Positions 22,376-34,763 of a stretch of DNA of 64,000 nucleotides are shown here, one piece after another; position 1 is the first letter of the stretch; each line of letters opens with the position of its first letter. The stretch is from the NCBI GenBank assembly GCA_031772625.1, contig CM062804.1:272211174-272275173 (forward strand), in the 5' to 3' direction. The notes beneath the pieces were generated by a model. The model saw nothing but the letters and a program-made list of their open reading frames with translations. It did no database searches and was not told where the DNA came from. Position numbers and translations under genes: made by a program. The stretch comes from Pinus tabuliformis (Eukaryota; Streptophyta; Pinopsida; Pinales; Pinaceae).

Positions 22376-24337
22376 TCTATGTTGTGGCATCATCACATAA
22401 GTAGGAGCTAATGATAACATGAGTTATGCACTTGTGACCAAAAATGTCATCCTTGGTCCTGTCCATGGCTACTTTTTATGACCTCATTCTCTTATCATTG
22501 AGTAAGATTTATGATTTCTTGATATCTTTGTGGAAAGACAAGAAAATGTTCCAATCACTTTGACAATATGTAAATTAAATACAAAGAGTCTAGTAATTAC
22601 ATCAATACACCGTGCTTTAAATCCTTCATGGTGCCAACGATTATTATCCATTGCATGATTGGCAAAGGTTTTGTAATTGCATTAATAAGATTGTTATTTA
22701 ATCTTGTACATACTTGAGAATAAAGTAGTAAATATATAAACTACATTTGGAATTTGTTTGAGATGTGTTGATTGAGTGACTAAGGTATTAGTGAAGACCA
22801 AAGGGAAAATCTATATTTTCAATGTTGCGAAGGTCATTTTCACATATTCATTTGGCCTTCTTAGTTGTGTTAACCATTATTTCAAATGCCATGTCCTAAA
22901 ATCAAAATGAACCCATAAATCCTTCTAAGAGAGAAAATTAATGACCTTTTTCCATGTATTTTCAAATTTGTGAATACAAATCATGAAAGAGTACAACATC
23001 ATATTAGCCACACCATACAAAATATCATTTGTGTTCATTGTACATCCAAAAAAAATCAATGAAGGTGTCATGACAAAGTGAATAGAGTATGACAACAAGT
23101 AGTAGGATTTTTTTGGGGCAGTGACCACAATGTCCTTGTATTGATTGATGGCTAGCCTCTAACATTGGGGGAATTGTAGAGGAAGTTTACATGGTGACCT
23201 AACACTTAGATAAAGAGAAAATATATATGAAACTTCAATTTCTAGAAAATTCTTAACCACATTGATGCTTAAAATCAAAATTGATTAGGGATAAGTAAAT
23301 CGACAACATCGAGAAAGATACTTAAAATGGTCAAGTTAGGGTTGGTGCTAAATAGAAAATGGAATAATCCATCAAGATTGAGGTCATGAAGTTGGGACTC
23401 ACTCAAATGCCTATGATGGCATAATGTTTAAACAAATTGCTAGGCATCTTTCTTGGTGGTGTCGATTTACCCCCACTATATTGAAAACACAACTTAGCAT
23501 AGTTTTCTAGTGTTACAAGTTTGGGTAAAATATTTAATTGCAAGTGGATGTTCATTATAAGTAAAATTTTTAAATGATTGGATGCTATAACTATGTATAT
23601 GTCTATGTACATTAAATTTTATTTATTTATTTTCCAAGCTTAAAATAGTATGAGAAACTTGTTTACACATAATTTATATGCATTAGTGTATATTATATGC
23701 ATTGAAAGCACTAGAGAATATCATCTATATCAAAAGCATTGGTGCAAATAATATGTACATTAATTTTTAACTTTATTTATTTATTCACCAATCTTAAAAT
23801 AGTAAGACACACTTGCTTGCGCATATTTTATATTCATTAGTGTGTATTATATACATTGAAAGCACTCGTGCATATCATATCCATCAAAAGCACTAGTGCA
23901 TATAACATAATTTTAATGCATGAGTGTGCATAATATATTTTCAAAGCATCGATTTGTTTTATATGATTATGCATTGGTGTGCATTATTTACTATAGAGCA
24001 TGTGTGTATATGTCCTTACACATTTTAAAGTTTTGACAAATTTTAATAATTACAATTACGAGGACGTAACAATATAGTATAAGGGTATTATTTCTTATTT
24101 TATTTGGGAACACAAATGATTTTACTACAATGATAAGCACTAGTGTGTTTTTATTAAAAGTATATTATATCAATGCATAACAACCATTTAAATGCATCAA
24201 TATGTAAATAGGCATGAAAGATACTATTAAGTTCAATTGAATATGTTTGAGAAGTTTTAGCATCAAGGGGAATTGGGACGTTGAAGTGATTTGGGATGGG
24301 GAAGAGGGAAAAGTAAGTAGGACCTTGTTTTATCTAT
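22376..24337 (+). repeat. H repeat, copy 2, with 1.5 kb insert
   Basis: Starts TCTATGTTGTGGCATCATCAC and ends TTATCTAT before E2. It contains a 1480-bp insertion absent from copy 1, so the H part itself is about 480 bp. No gene is seen. Confidence 0.75.
22764..24243. mobile_element. 1.5-kb insertion in H copy 2
   Basis: The 9-bp string TGTTTGAGA flanks it (22755-22763 and 24244-24252). It is single in the empty copy at 9291-9299. The insert is AT-rich, rich in TGCATTAGTGT-type strings toward its right half, and has short reverse-strand open frames (22925-23128 and 23403-23612) that recur in H copy 4. No transposase motif or terminal inverted repeat is recognised. A 9-bp duplication suits a Mutator-like non-autonomous element. 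Confidence 0.7.
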
Positions 24338-25596
24338 TGATGGACCTCAATTTTTTTTTTTGTTAAAATCTTTTAGTATAAGACTGCATAGTAGAGATGA
24401 AGAGGGTGGGAAGTTGAGTAGAGAGCAGTACGGGGTAGGCGCAAGAAGCACGGCCTAGCGCAGGTGGATGTTGCACAACAGGATGATAATGCCGCCTGAG
24501 GATGGGAGGCACGAGCAAAGGGAGCATTAGAAATTAGGATTTTGCAAAGGATGGAGTCAACTGAGGATGTTGTGGTAGGTAGAAGGATGGATACATTTTT
24601 CAAGAGGAAGAGAAATGGCAGAGTGGAGCCGCCTAGCAGGAATGATATTTTGAACGATTGATATTACACATGGGACAACTCAAGCAGGGATGAGAAAATA
24701 TCTTAATGGTCCACAAGACAACTGGAGAAACTAGGTAGAAGGTTGAGAGGGTTCGAGAGGTTTCTAGATGAAGATAAGGTCGTTGAGGAAAAAGTGAAGG
24801 TTGGATGTTAAACATTGGAAAGGCAACGAAGGAGAGAACAAATCCATGGAGTTTGTGTCTGGTTATTTGATGTCTGCGTCTGTCTATTTTGGGTCTTAGG
24901 AATATGTTTGAGTCCACCGCTGCTGAGCAACACCATTGTAATTAATTATGCTTAGTTTTATGTGAGTTTAGCCCCTATGAGTCGAGTTTATGGTCTGTTT
25001 CTATTATTTTATGGTGTCTATTTGGAATATCAATGAGCATGTTGGTCTAATTAATGTAACTTTGGGAACAACACCTTTTTCATTAATGCTAATATAACCC
25101 AGTGTTTGGATGAGTTGCTCCATATCTTTCGTGCATTTTTCTGAATGTTATACGCTATTTAGATGCATCCGTTTCTTGAATTATTTATGATGATTTAAAT
25201 GTTTGTAGAAGTGTTTAATAATCTGAATGTTTATGATAATAATGCGGTATAGGACTATTGTATGCAAAGTGGATTAATCTGGGTATGGTCTCTATTTAAC
25301 CCTCAATGATGAAACCTGCCACATATTTTCATCCACCATGCATGCTTGTCTCAACATTCAACACATTGCTCGGTAATGGGTAGAAAGTGAAGTATGTGTT
25401 AGTTAGAAGTTGTCCGTTGTGAGTCATAAGATAGTCTTGTCAGACTATGGAAACCTAGTTCTGACAGTCAACCATTAGCATCTCTCGTGAGACCTCACTC
25501 ACTTCGTGGTTGTTTCCGAAAGGGTCGATACTAAGTGGGTCTTTGTTGGCCATTGCAAAGCGAATCCCAGGTCTGCCAGAATCTTGCACACCAAAA
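24338..25596 (+). repeat. E2 5' LTR (beta subtype)
   Basis: About 1259 bp, starting TGATGGACCTC (consensus TGTTGGACCC) after TCTAT. The end reads CACACCAAAA for consensus CACACCAACA. The TGGTTCCATTGTTGGGAC primer-site candidate follows. Confidence 0.75.
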
Positions 25597-25764
25597 AATG
25601 GTTCCATTGTTGGGACAAGGAAGCTTGTGTGACGGGGTTGTCTTATAGGAATGTGGAAGTCGTGGAATCCTACCCAAAAGGAGATTACCAGATGGCTTAA
25701 ACAAAAATAGCGTGAGTTTGTAACAAAGGAAATCAAAGATAGAGAGTAGAGCACAAAGAAATGG

Positions 25765-26130
25765 TTGAAAAAGTACATGTACATTGATTTTCATGAAGTT
25801 TTTTTTGCAGATTTCCCAAGAATTCTGACAAAGTGGATCCAGTGGTTAAATGATAATAACTTGACGTATCGGCACAATGGGCCGAGGAAGTGGACGTCGG
25901 AGGAAGTGCGTCAAATCCAAGTGGTAAGAAATAAGACATCTTGTGATGCTTATTTTTGGTTTGAAAATATATTGGAAGGATATATCATTGAGTTTGCAGT
26001 AGAAGTGACATTACAAGTCTATAATGGAGTCGAAGTTTTTGAAGGGACCAAGAGGCATGTTCATAAGATTGATATCGTTGTTGATAAATATATTTTTGTA
26101 CAGCCATGGTGTTATGCCTATGACATCTGA
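25765..26130 (+). pseudogene. E2 leader conserved frame
   Basis: A 121-codon open stretch with YMYIDFHEVFFADFPRIL and VVRNKTSCDAYFWFE. It is the longest uninterrupted copy together with that of E4. It opens on TTG, not ATG, so it is a piece of a longer ancestral frame. The family is unrecognised. Conservation with E1 and E4 reflects common descent by duplication and does not prove function. Confidence 0.4.
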
Positions 26131-26565
26131 TAATATGAGTAGCTAGATAGCCCATGTAGAAGGGGAAGTAGGGGAGACCCATGAGCTGGTCTGAGGAGTA
26201 GAAAAAGAGAAGAAGAAGAAGGATTGTGGTGGAGGATGAGAGAGGGCCTGTAACTGTGCTTGAAAAGGAGAAGGATGGAGCAAGAGAGTTACGAGGATGA
26301 CACTTTGAGGAGTGGGAGGAGTTACCGATGGGGTGATGCAGGAGGAGGCTGGTAAGGGTTGACGCCTGCCGAAAGAAGGAGCCTAGAGGGAGGGAATAAG
26401 AGAGGCCATTGTAGGACAAGGAGTAGTGTTAGTGACTATAGCTATGAAGGGACACAGTTCGGCATGCCATGAATAGAGGAAGGAGAGAGAGAACGACTGA
26501 GACCATGCAGTACAAAAGCTTCACGCACGGAACAATACGATCAAACCACGATTGATGTTGAGCCC

Positions 26566-27745
26566 ATGACCGTGTGCAAATCCACAAATCAGGAGGTAAG
26601 TACCCAACACACTGATATGACTAGTGTAAAGGGTAAATGTAGTCAAGGAGGAGGAAATATTAGTAGTAGTGGAATTGGTCAGGCTACTGGAGGGCCAACA
26701 CAAGGTGCTCAAACTCTGAGTTGTGCGCAGTCGGGCACACAATTTTCTAGCAATTCAACAATTGCAGGTGAGAGTACTTCATGGGGAAGTACTGTGCATA
26801 ACACAATGGCGGGCATATGTTTACGGATTCCCATGTTTCCCAATGCTGGGACCAAAGACCTAGAGCAAAATTTGTTCATGTGTGAGGCTGTCTGGACAAC
26901 CAAATAGGTCTAGGATGAGGCCACAGATATTGCATAGCTAGAAGCCACTTTTAAGGATTGTGCTTAATATGGTATATGAAGTTCATAAGTGCAACTCCAG
27001 CTGGACATAGCATGAACCTAATGGATATCAAGCATGAATTGATCAGGGAGTTTCCGAAGCCAAAGATAAAGTCCTAGTGTATTACGAAACTAAAGGAAAT
27101 TAAGCAGAGTCTAGGTGAGTTAGTATGGGATTTTGATCAACAATTTAAAGTTTTGAAGGATAGATTGGTGTTTGATATTTCGAACGTGCAACATAAATAA
27201 TGGTTTTTTTCAAGACTTTTGTCACGTATTAGGATACCCTTGACACAACAGCGGGTAGGAACAAAATCAAAGGCTTTAGAACTTGTGCTGAAATTAGAAG
27301 CCTCACTAGCAGGGGGAGAGGTCAATGGCATGGCACAATTGTAGTAACAATTGGCTGCATTGAATTTATAGTTGCAAGACTTAACTAAAGGGAAGGAAAG
27401 GCTGGAGGAAGTTTGGTGCACCATCTATTGAATAGAAGGTCACTATAGGAATGAATGTGAATTGTTGACCGACTATATGGTGACTTGTGCAACAAACATG
27501 CCTGTGCAAGGCAGGGGAATGTGGTGTGAGATCTGCAGGGTATGGGGCCATATACTATCCAATTTTCTGATGATGTAAAAGTACGAATATATGACCCGTA
27601 CTCTGTTTCACGACTTATTCAAATAAGTAGAACATGATATCCATCACTTCCATGCACTAGAGTTGGTGCACGAGCACATGTTTAACTTGTTCCAGGTGCA
27701 GGAACCCAAAGGGATGGAGGTTGTGTCGACTAGATTCAACCAACC
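26566..27745 (+). pseudogene. E2 gag (broken, 5' part)
   Basis: An ATG at 26566 opens a 113-codon frame (NQEVSTQHTDMTSVKGKCSQ onward) into the capsid segment, which is then broken by TAG at about 26906. The WDFDQQFKVLKD motif lies near 27130, the shared TAG-TAA pair at 27342-27347 and the knuckle remnant (CTIY, then EGHYRNEC) at about 27420. The frame is cut by N1 at 27745 and continues at 37121. Confidence 0.65.
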
Positions 27746-27940
27746 TGTTATAGACATATTTGGTCACTGTAACCCCAATCAAATATGTCCATAAACCAAG
27801 GGCTTCTAAACCCCTAAAAGTGTTGTTTCATACCCTAAGGGAACAAGGTTAGCTGATTACATCATTTCCCAGAAGTTCTCCCTGAAAAACTACTTAGAAC
27901 TGGTCAAAACTGGACCATACAGACTGCTCCATGCTGAGGG

Positions 27941-28011
27941 TGCGATGCATCTCACCTGTTACACACGGGGGGTGCGATGCATACTAGAAAACCCTTATGT
28001 AGGGTGCAATG
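27941..28011 (+). promoter_or_regulatory. N1 U3 32-bp-phased motif array
   Basis: TGCGATGCAT at 27941, TGCGATGCAT at 27973 and TGCAATGACT at 28005: three motifs at exactly 32-bp steps, about 200 bp upstream of the TATA box. In the 3' LTR the same array is at 36275, 36307 and 36339. Spacing near three helical turns suggests proteins bound on one DNA face. This is inference. Confidence 0.6.
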
Positions 28012-28213
28012 ACTGAGAGCAGACAAATGGCAGAAGTAGTTTTCTAGGTGGAAACTCAAAGAATCTTCTAGAAACTGCTCATATGACACTTGCCTCTCTG
28101 AATTCACCCAGGGATGAGCAAGAGATCATGAAATCTCCAAGTGGAACCAAGAACTATCAGTGAAATGACACTAATCAAAATCCTAGAAGCTGACTCACTC
28201 TCTTGCAAACATC

Positions 28214-28220
28214 TATATAT
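28214..28220 (+). promoter_or_regulatory. N1 LTR TATA box
   Basis: TATATAT within CATCTATATATGGATCC. The equivalent is at 36548-36554 in the 3' LTR and, in reverse, at 55410-55419 in N2. Position between U3 and the conserved R region supports it. Confidence 0.65.
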
Positions 28221-28404
28221 GGATCCCTCATCCTAGAGATCCAAAGGCTGGAATTTTGTAATTTGCAATTAAGTGTTGTTGGTTTCTCTTTGAAGACATT
28301 GTTGGGTGATCTTACTTTGTATGAGATGAAGAGGGTTTTCATGCTGGGAGGATGATGTTGGATCAGACAGCCTAGTTGTAATCCTCTCTTCTACTATTTC
28401 TATC

Positions 28405-28410
28405 AATAAA
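28405..28410 (+). terminator. N1 LTR poly(A) signal
   Basis: AATAAA in CTATCAATAAAGCT, about 190 bp after the TATA box. The same context occurs in N2 (reverse strand) and at 36738-36743 in the 3' LTR. Confidence 0.6.
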
Positions 28411-28780
28411 GCTATTTGAGTTTTCCTCCATATGCTTGTATATCTCTAAATCTTGTATTTGTATATGCATTTATATGGTTAATGTACATCTGATCCTACA
28501 TTGTTTATGGCTATAGATCTCTATGATTTGATGGTATTTTGTTGCTTTGACTCTACAGGTGTTCTTTGAAGTGGGACAAGTGAGGAAGGAGTGGAGAAAT
28601 CTCTATCAAGGGAGAGAGGAAAGACTAGCGAAAGACTGAGGTTGGTACTCTCTGCTTCTCTCTCATCTATCTCTCATAAAGGAAAACACAAGTAACTTTA
28701 GTTTGTTTGTTTCTAAGATAGCTACCTGTCTTAGTGGGACTAGCAGCTCTGAATGGACACTAGTTTTCCCGATAACAAAA

Positions 28781-28800
28781 TGGAAACTCCACTGGGGAGT
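28781..28800 (+). other. N1 primer-binding site
   Basis: TGGAAACTCCACTGGGGAGT begins three bases after the LTR. N2 has TGGCGACTCCGCTGGGGAGC at the same place, so this is a decayed version. That form is typical of Tat/Ogre-lineage elements. I am not certain of the tRNA. Confidence 0.7.
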
Positions 28801-30531
28801 GAATAGTTTGTTTGTTTTGTTACTGTTGTTTGCTTTATAAACCACAGACGAAGCCTAAAGTTAAGCCAACTAGCCTTCGAACTACTTTTTCTATGCAACT
28901 GCAAAGTAGATCAATGTTGCTTCAGTCAATCTCCAGGTTGGTTTATGAAATGAACATCTAGCTTGCAAACATCCTAAGTGCCCTGGTGGTAGCTCAAATA
29001 ACCTCACTAGATCAGCCCCTATACTTTGTGTTTACGGACAATCATTAGCTCAGCGTAAATCCCTAAACTTAGCTGCAAACTGTGAGTAAAAACCAAGCTC
29101 AGTCTCGTACCTAGTCCATCGCACTGTCTCTTCTTGGCAACCTGGATGCATCACACCTCCTGTGTGTTGTAGGTGAGATGCATCCCTGTTTCCCTATGTT
29201 ACAGGTGCGATGATTGAACGAGACTGTTTCTGCCTCCAGATTTTGGTTTTTTCTTCATTGTCTTCAGCTTTATTCAGTAGTTTTGTTGTCTATGATCAGT
29301 ATATCACTGTTGAAACCATCTTCCTTTGCATTGTTCAGCCTCCATCAGAAGGAATTCTGAATGTTTTTTTATGTATTTTTCATCATTTATAGTCCTCCTT
29401 GGCAAATAGTAGCTTAATCGAACTATCATCTTTTGATTTGAAAGTGTCACAAGTGTCGTTTTTAGTCAAGAAAAAGAGTGTCCTAAAGCATTCCTCTTTT
29501 AGATAGTTGATTACACTTTTTCCATTGTATTTGATTTGAATTAATAGTATTTCAAGTGTCGAAAGCAATTTTAAATTCGAAATCGCAAAGTGTCATCTTA
29601 GCCTTCCTTTCATTTTTTGAAGAGAAAATTGTTAGTACTGTCACTTTGAAAGAAAATAATTCAAATCTATACTTAGTTTTCTTTTTGTCATTCTCACATT
29701 AAGGAAACTGAAAAACAATACATGCATGTGCATTTGCATTTAGACTGCATGCTGAAAATTATTTAGGAAAAGTGCATCTAGTGTGTGCTCTCTACTCTAT
29801 GTTGAAAGAATTTCATCTCTCTTTCCTTAGTAGCTAGGATTTTCATTGCAAAAAGAAAGTAAACGATTGTTTATCATCTTAGATTGCACATTTAGGAATT
29901 GTATATCTACATCACGTGGTGAACCTTAAAGGAAAACTTCTTAAGAAAGATCAACTGTAAAATAAAGCTCAATGAACATAAAAACGCTTTGGAACCTAAT
30001 GCACAACATCTAGAAGTCTAGGCTAGAGAGGTATTCCGACGTTGTAAAGCCTAATAACTATCGCTTTCATCGTAGGTTGGGTGATTCCTCCTCTTTGAGA
30101 CGAAAAGTGCCAGTACGGACTTGTGCTCCCACGTACCATCGAGTATATATTGGGAGACCACAATAGGCTATATCCTTTATCCTTAGGAAGCCGTGTCTAC
30201 CGCCCTATCGATCGCAATGCACTAAACACAACATTCTAGTAGATTCACTGTCGTACATAAAAAGTATTCTGCAGTTTTGTGATTGGTTTGGTAATCCCTC
30301 TGTGTATATTTCTAGAGAAGTCACTTTCATTCCTTTTTAGACTCCTTAAGATAAAAGGTCCATCTGAGCACTTGTCACTTCAGGCTCATTAAAAATCGAA
30401 GGTGACTAAAGTCATCTTTAGCTTTTTCTTGACTCTTAAAAATTGAAAAAGCAAGTTGTGTCAAAGCGTCATAAAATTTATTCTAATCGGAATAACATCA
30501 TTGTTCCCTCATTGGTCTTTGGGTTGAGAAA
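28801..30531 (+). other. N1 untranslated leader
   Basis: About 1.7 kb without a supportable gene. It holds a second set of phased motifs (TGGATGCAT 29143, TGAGATGCAT 29174, TGCGATGATT 29205, steps of 31) and a block at about 30000-30310 that is strongly similar to the N2 leader at 61180-61500 (reverse). A hairpin-type unit with GAGCACTTGTCACTTC and GGCTCATTAAAAATCG lies at about 30365-30402. Confidence 0.6.
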
Positions 30532-31955
30532 ATGGACTCTACCAATCAAGGATTTCCCCTTGGGGGAAATCCTAGTCCCTTCTCCTCTTGGGGGGATGTT
30601 GGTGCTCTACACATGGCCACATTGTCGCTTCCAGGACTCACAATTGACCTGCCAGTATGGATTTTCTCGACCTCTGTCGTTCAAAACATCGTAATTCCTC
30701 AGCAATCAAATCAGCAACCAGATGATACTGAAATTTCTCCCCTGCCTTCTACTTCGTTTGTTTCTTCCTCTCCTTCTTCCTCTTCACTTGGTGAAGCTGG
30801 TAATGCTAAAAACCAAGTAATTGAGAAGAAGAAGAAAGGGAAGGAGAATAAGAAGAAGAATCCAACGACAGAAGGGGGAAACCGTGCATCGTTTGGTGAA
30901 AATCCACACACTACACCTTCCAAACCTAAATCTCCATGTGTCATTTGCAAGGGGGACCACTATCATCAAGATTGTCCCTGTATCCCATGGATCGTGAGGC
31001 ACTGGTCTCCCCACTTGCACAATCCGGTGTCTTCAACCTCTGACGATCATGTTGAGAGCACACCATCAACTAGTGAAAACGAAGCCAATGGAAAGAAAGG
31101 AAGATCTAAATTTCCTTGTAGACTATGTGAAGGTGATGATGTCCTCCATCGTTGTCCTTTCTTAGACGAAGCTAAAAGAGTCTTGGATAACCGTCTTGCT
31201 TCACTATAGCAACTTCCTCCTGGATACAAGAAACTCTTACCGAGTCCATCGCTAGTTGAAAATCCGACTGACACACCGTTGTTGTCGGTCGAAGCACCTA
31301 TCATTGAAGATAGACCCTCTGAGTCCACACTGGACCAAATTCAATAGGTCGAGATGACAGTCGACCCAATCTTGTCTTCAGAAGGTCCACCTTCAGATGA
31401 TACTGTCACCAAAGAGAATGAGAATGACACAGTTCAAATTATTTTCGTTAACATAGACTCCGATGAACATGGGGGCAATCTACCCATTCCTTTACTGCAG
31501 GAAGGAAGTTCGTCAGAGATTTATTCGACCGTTTATTCGGCCCCACCTCCAAGCAATCTAGTCATTTCCTTCGATTGGAATCTACTATGGAGACCCCGCC
31601 TACCATCTAATGTACCATTCCGAATCATAGTACAAGCTTACAGAATGATCATGGTTGGTACTATCATAGATGAAGGGGCTTCTATGAGTATCCTTTCCTC
31701 AACTGCTTGGAATCGCTTCTGCTTGAGATTGGAAATCTGACAGGCTTCAACAAAGTAACCAGTCGACTATTAGGGATCCTTCCAAATTTGCCTATAACTT
31801 TGAGAAGGAAAATTGTTCATCTAAATGTGATGGTAGTCCAAGGGCCTCTAGATTACAATCTACTCCTTGGACGTGACTACATTTATAGCATGGGAGCTAT
31901 TGTTTCCTCACTCTTTCGAGTGATGTGTTTTCCACATGAAGGCAGAGTGGTCTAG
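30532..31955 (+). pseudogene. N1 short gag plus protease-like domain
   Basis: An ATG at 30532 opens a frame running to 31740 apart from TAG codons at 31207-31209 and 31345-31347. A frameshift near 31710-31740 then leads to the last part (to 31955). Residues 95-110 are a lysine-rich stretch. Knuckle 1 is CVICKGDHYHQDC (residues 136-148) and knuckle 2 is CRLCEGDDVLHRC (196-208), where the His position is Asp. There is no capsid domain. The protease-like part has TIIDEGASMSILSSTAW (catalytic position DEG for the usual D-T/S-G, codons 31669-31677) and GPLDYNLLLGRDYIYSM. Both stops could derive from CAG. RT does not follow. Neighbours N2's gag in type but keeps a different half. Confidence 0.75.
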
Positions 31956-34540
31956 CTCATAGACCAGCTTTCGTTCCCTGGTTCAAACACAACTATTAGT
32001 CAAATGCCATCCCTAACTAGTCTTTTTGCACAAGGAATGTCTCATCAATTTCCAGTCTATCCACCTGATGAGTGCGAGTGATTCGGTGATTGTGACTGAA
32101 ACCTAGGAGGCATGCACCCTGATCTGCTTCGACAAAAAGACCCCAGATATAAGGTAGGTTTCCGCGTAGGAATATGACTAGTTTGACTCCCCTGTCCTTT
32201 TAGGAAAATGGAAGTAGACTAGAAAAGGATTCCCCCATCAAAGGTTATGTGATTGGCACTGACAAAAGTCACCTATTTCCATTTCGATGGACATCGCCAA
32301 GGAAGTGTTTTGTCTGCTACGCGGATGGAACAATCTCGCTAATGCAAGAACTTCCATATGGTGACCTGGAAACTCTACTTTATACCTGGGGGCATGCAAA
32401 CCTTTTTGCATGCAAGTGAAAAGTGACCATTTATTTTCTTAGTTTGTAGGCTATTAACCCTTTAAACTCATAGGTTGGTCGTTCCTAGCTTGCATAATGA
32501 AAGGCTCAGGAGCAAAGTTTCGAATGGGGCAAGCTCCCTAAAAAATGAACCTATCGATGAAACATCCTTATTGTACGACTTGAACGAGTAGTTTTACGCA
32601 AAGTTCAAGCTCGTTAAAAAATAAACCTAGCCACGAGCAGTTTTATGCGAAGTTCAAGCTTGTTAAAAAAATAAACCTAGCAATGAGCACATGTTTGCCC
32701 AAAGTTCAAGCTCATTTAAAAATGAACCCACCTTTTGTAAATAACCATTGCGATCGCATAATTATCAGCTTTTGAACCTTGGTCGTGTTCTTACCATCAC
32801 CTCCACCTTTTTTAGTTGAGCATACGCCTCCATTTGATTGTTTACCCCTTTTGAGGAACAACCGCGACAAGTGATTCTATTAGCCACCTTCTTTACACTG
32901 CCGTGATTGAAAAGTTCCAAACCTTACCTGGAACTAGTTGCTATCCAAAAATATCACTCGTTCCTCAAAAAACGAGTCTACTTTAAGCTCTTTTCATCTG
33001 AGTCGTAAAATATGAAAAGATTGCCAAGCAATTGGCCTCTCTAGCTCATTAAAGTGATTGGAAGTGCCATCCCTCCTCTAGATTTCAATTTTTTTTGACC
33101 TGAGGGATCATTACACAAAAAGATCGAGCGCTTGTCTTGTTCGGCTCGTTGAAACTATTGAAAAGTCATCCCTTTCGTATTATTTTACACTTTTTTAGAC
33201 TTAAGGGATTACATTACGAAAAAAGACTACTGGAGTTGCCTTTACGTCTCTTTTTAGACTCTCTAAAATTGAAAAGTACCGAGTTATCTTGGTCATTAAA
33301 CTCATTAAAACAATAGCGACAAACTTGTCCATGCAGACAAGAGTGAGTTTCACTGCCGCTAGGCTCATTAAAACATAGCGACAGGTTTGCCTGAAGGGCA
33401 AATTATAGAACAAGCATATGTTATCCTCCTCAAGCTTGAAAAAAATAAATAGGTACTGGTCAACAATGACTGGGGAAAAAGGGAAGAAAAATTGAATAAC
33501 TTCATTGGTAGCAGGTCGCTCTTGAACTTGACACTTTCACTTCGTCACCATGATTGAGTTGGGTTGGGTTATTCCGTTCACCGGTCATATCACCATTGGT
33601 CCATCATACCATCCATTTTGGGGTTAACGCTACCGATCCATTTCAGTGTCACCGATATGTTCAAGAGAAGTCGCTAAGAGAATTCACCAACCTAGCTAAC
33701 ACCTCATCTGCTACAATACCTTCACTCTCCATTTTTCATGGCCGCCACCCTGAAACTTGTATCATCAGATCATTTTCACCTCCACAAAATCATTTGCTCC
33801 GTTCCATGTCGTAGATGTGGGATTCATTAAGGCCCTCCTATGATGGGTCACTTCTTGTCGACATCAGCTCATTATCCAAGAAGTTGACTTAGGAACAACC
33901 CTTTTAGTACTTTGAAGCTTGCATGCCTCAATGGCAAGTTTCTCACTTCCGGCGATAGGTTTACATCAATGGCCTTCGACCAAAAGATTTTGCGTGGTGC
34001 TCGACATCATCTCATGTATTCACACCACGTGAATTGTACTGTAGTACCTTGAGGGTCATTATCATTATCGGTGATTCCTCTCGTGCCTGTTAACAACTTA
34101 CATCATTGGCTGGTAATCAGGCGATGTCTTTCCATGTTCGACATCAAAACATCTTCTTCCATGGATCGACTTGTACTTCGGGCGAAGATTGAATGAGTTT
34201 GAAGACCCCAGATCTAGTTTCATCCATCCGGGTTGCGATATATTTAGGAAAATAAAGACATCAAATGTATATCATTTCTACACAGATAATCATCCAAGCT
34301 AAGGGATGATGGCTCTACCAGAATCATTAGTCTGCCACACAGACGATTGTTTGTCTTATGTACATGAAAATGAATTTATAAAGCTGAGCATGGGAATGCT
34401 CACCTCAGCTAAGTCATGAAAATATTATGAAGATAATGTATTGTATTTTATCTTATTATAGATCACCTTCTAGTTTGAAAAACCTCAGATCCTCATTATA
34501 AAGCATTTCACCTAACATCATAAGATTTACATCCTCATGC
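31956..34540 (+). other. N1 repeat-rich 3' region
   Basis: Non-coding, with many variants of GCTCGTTAAA or GCTCATTAAA. It includes a tandem ~49-bp repeat at 32584-32730. Near 33380-33800 it resembles the N2 region 56681-57073 (GGGCAAATTATAGAACAAGC equivalent), but stops break the frame here. Confidence 0.6.
32584..32730 (+). repeat. N1 ~49-bp tandem repeat
   Basis: Three units, starting ACGAGTAGTTTTACGC, ACGAGCAGTTTTATGC and ATGAGCACATGTTTGC, each ending in (A/T)AAAAATAAACC or a variant. Homologous to the 51-bp repeats of N2 at 57791-57943 in reverse. Confidence 0.8.
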
Positions 34541-34553
34541 TTTAGGGGGAAAC
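34541..34553 (+). other. N1 polypurine tract
   Basis: TTTAGGGGGAAAC lies immediately before the 3' LTR. N2 has the same tract in reverse at 55919-55938. Confidence 0.75.
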
Positions 34554-34763
34554 TGTTATAGACATATTTGGGCACTGCAACCCCAATCACATATGTCCAT
34601 AAAAAAAGGGCTTCTAAACCCCTAAAAGTGTTGTTTCATATCCTAAGGGAACAAGGTCAGTTGATTACATCATTTCCCAGAAGTTCTCCCTGAAAAACTA
34701 CTCAGAACTGGTCAAAACGGGACCATACAGACTGCTCCATGCTAAGGGTGTGATGCATCTCAC
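34554..34763 (+). repeat. N1 3' LTR, first 210 bp
   Basis: Matches LTR positions 1-210 and stops at GCATCTCAC. Sequence unrelated to the LTR follows, and LTR text resumes at 36104 from about LTR position 25, so bases 25-210 are present twice. Confidence 0.85.

Larger units (their letters stand above)
27746..28777 (+). repeat. N1 5' LTR
   Basis: 1032 bp, TGTTATAGACATATTTGG to CCCGATAACA. U3 contains three TGC(G/A)ATG motifs at 27941, 27973 and 28005, 32 bp apart. A TATA box is at 28214-28220 and a poly(A) signal at 28405-28410. The R region (for example GGCTGGAATTTTGT) is shared with N2. Confidence 0.9.
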
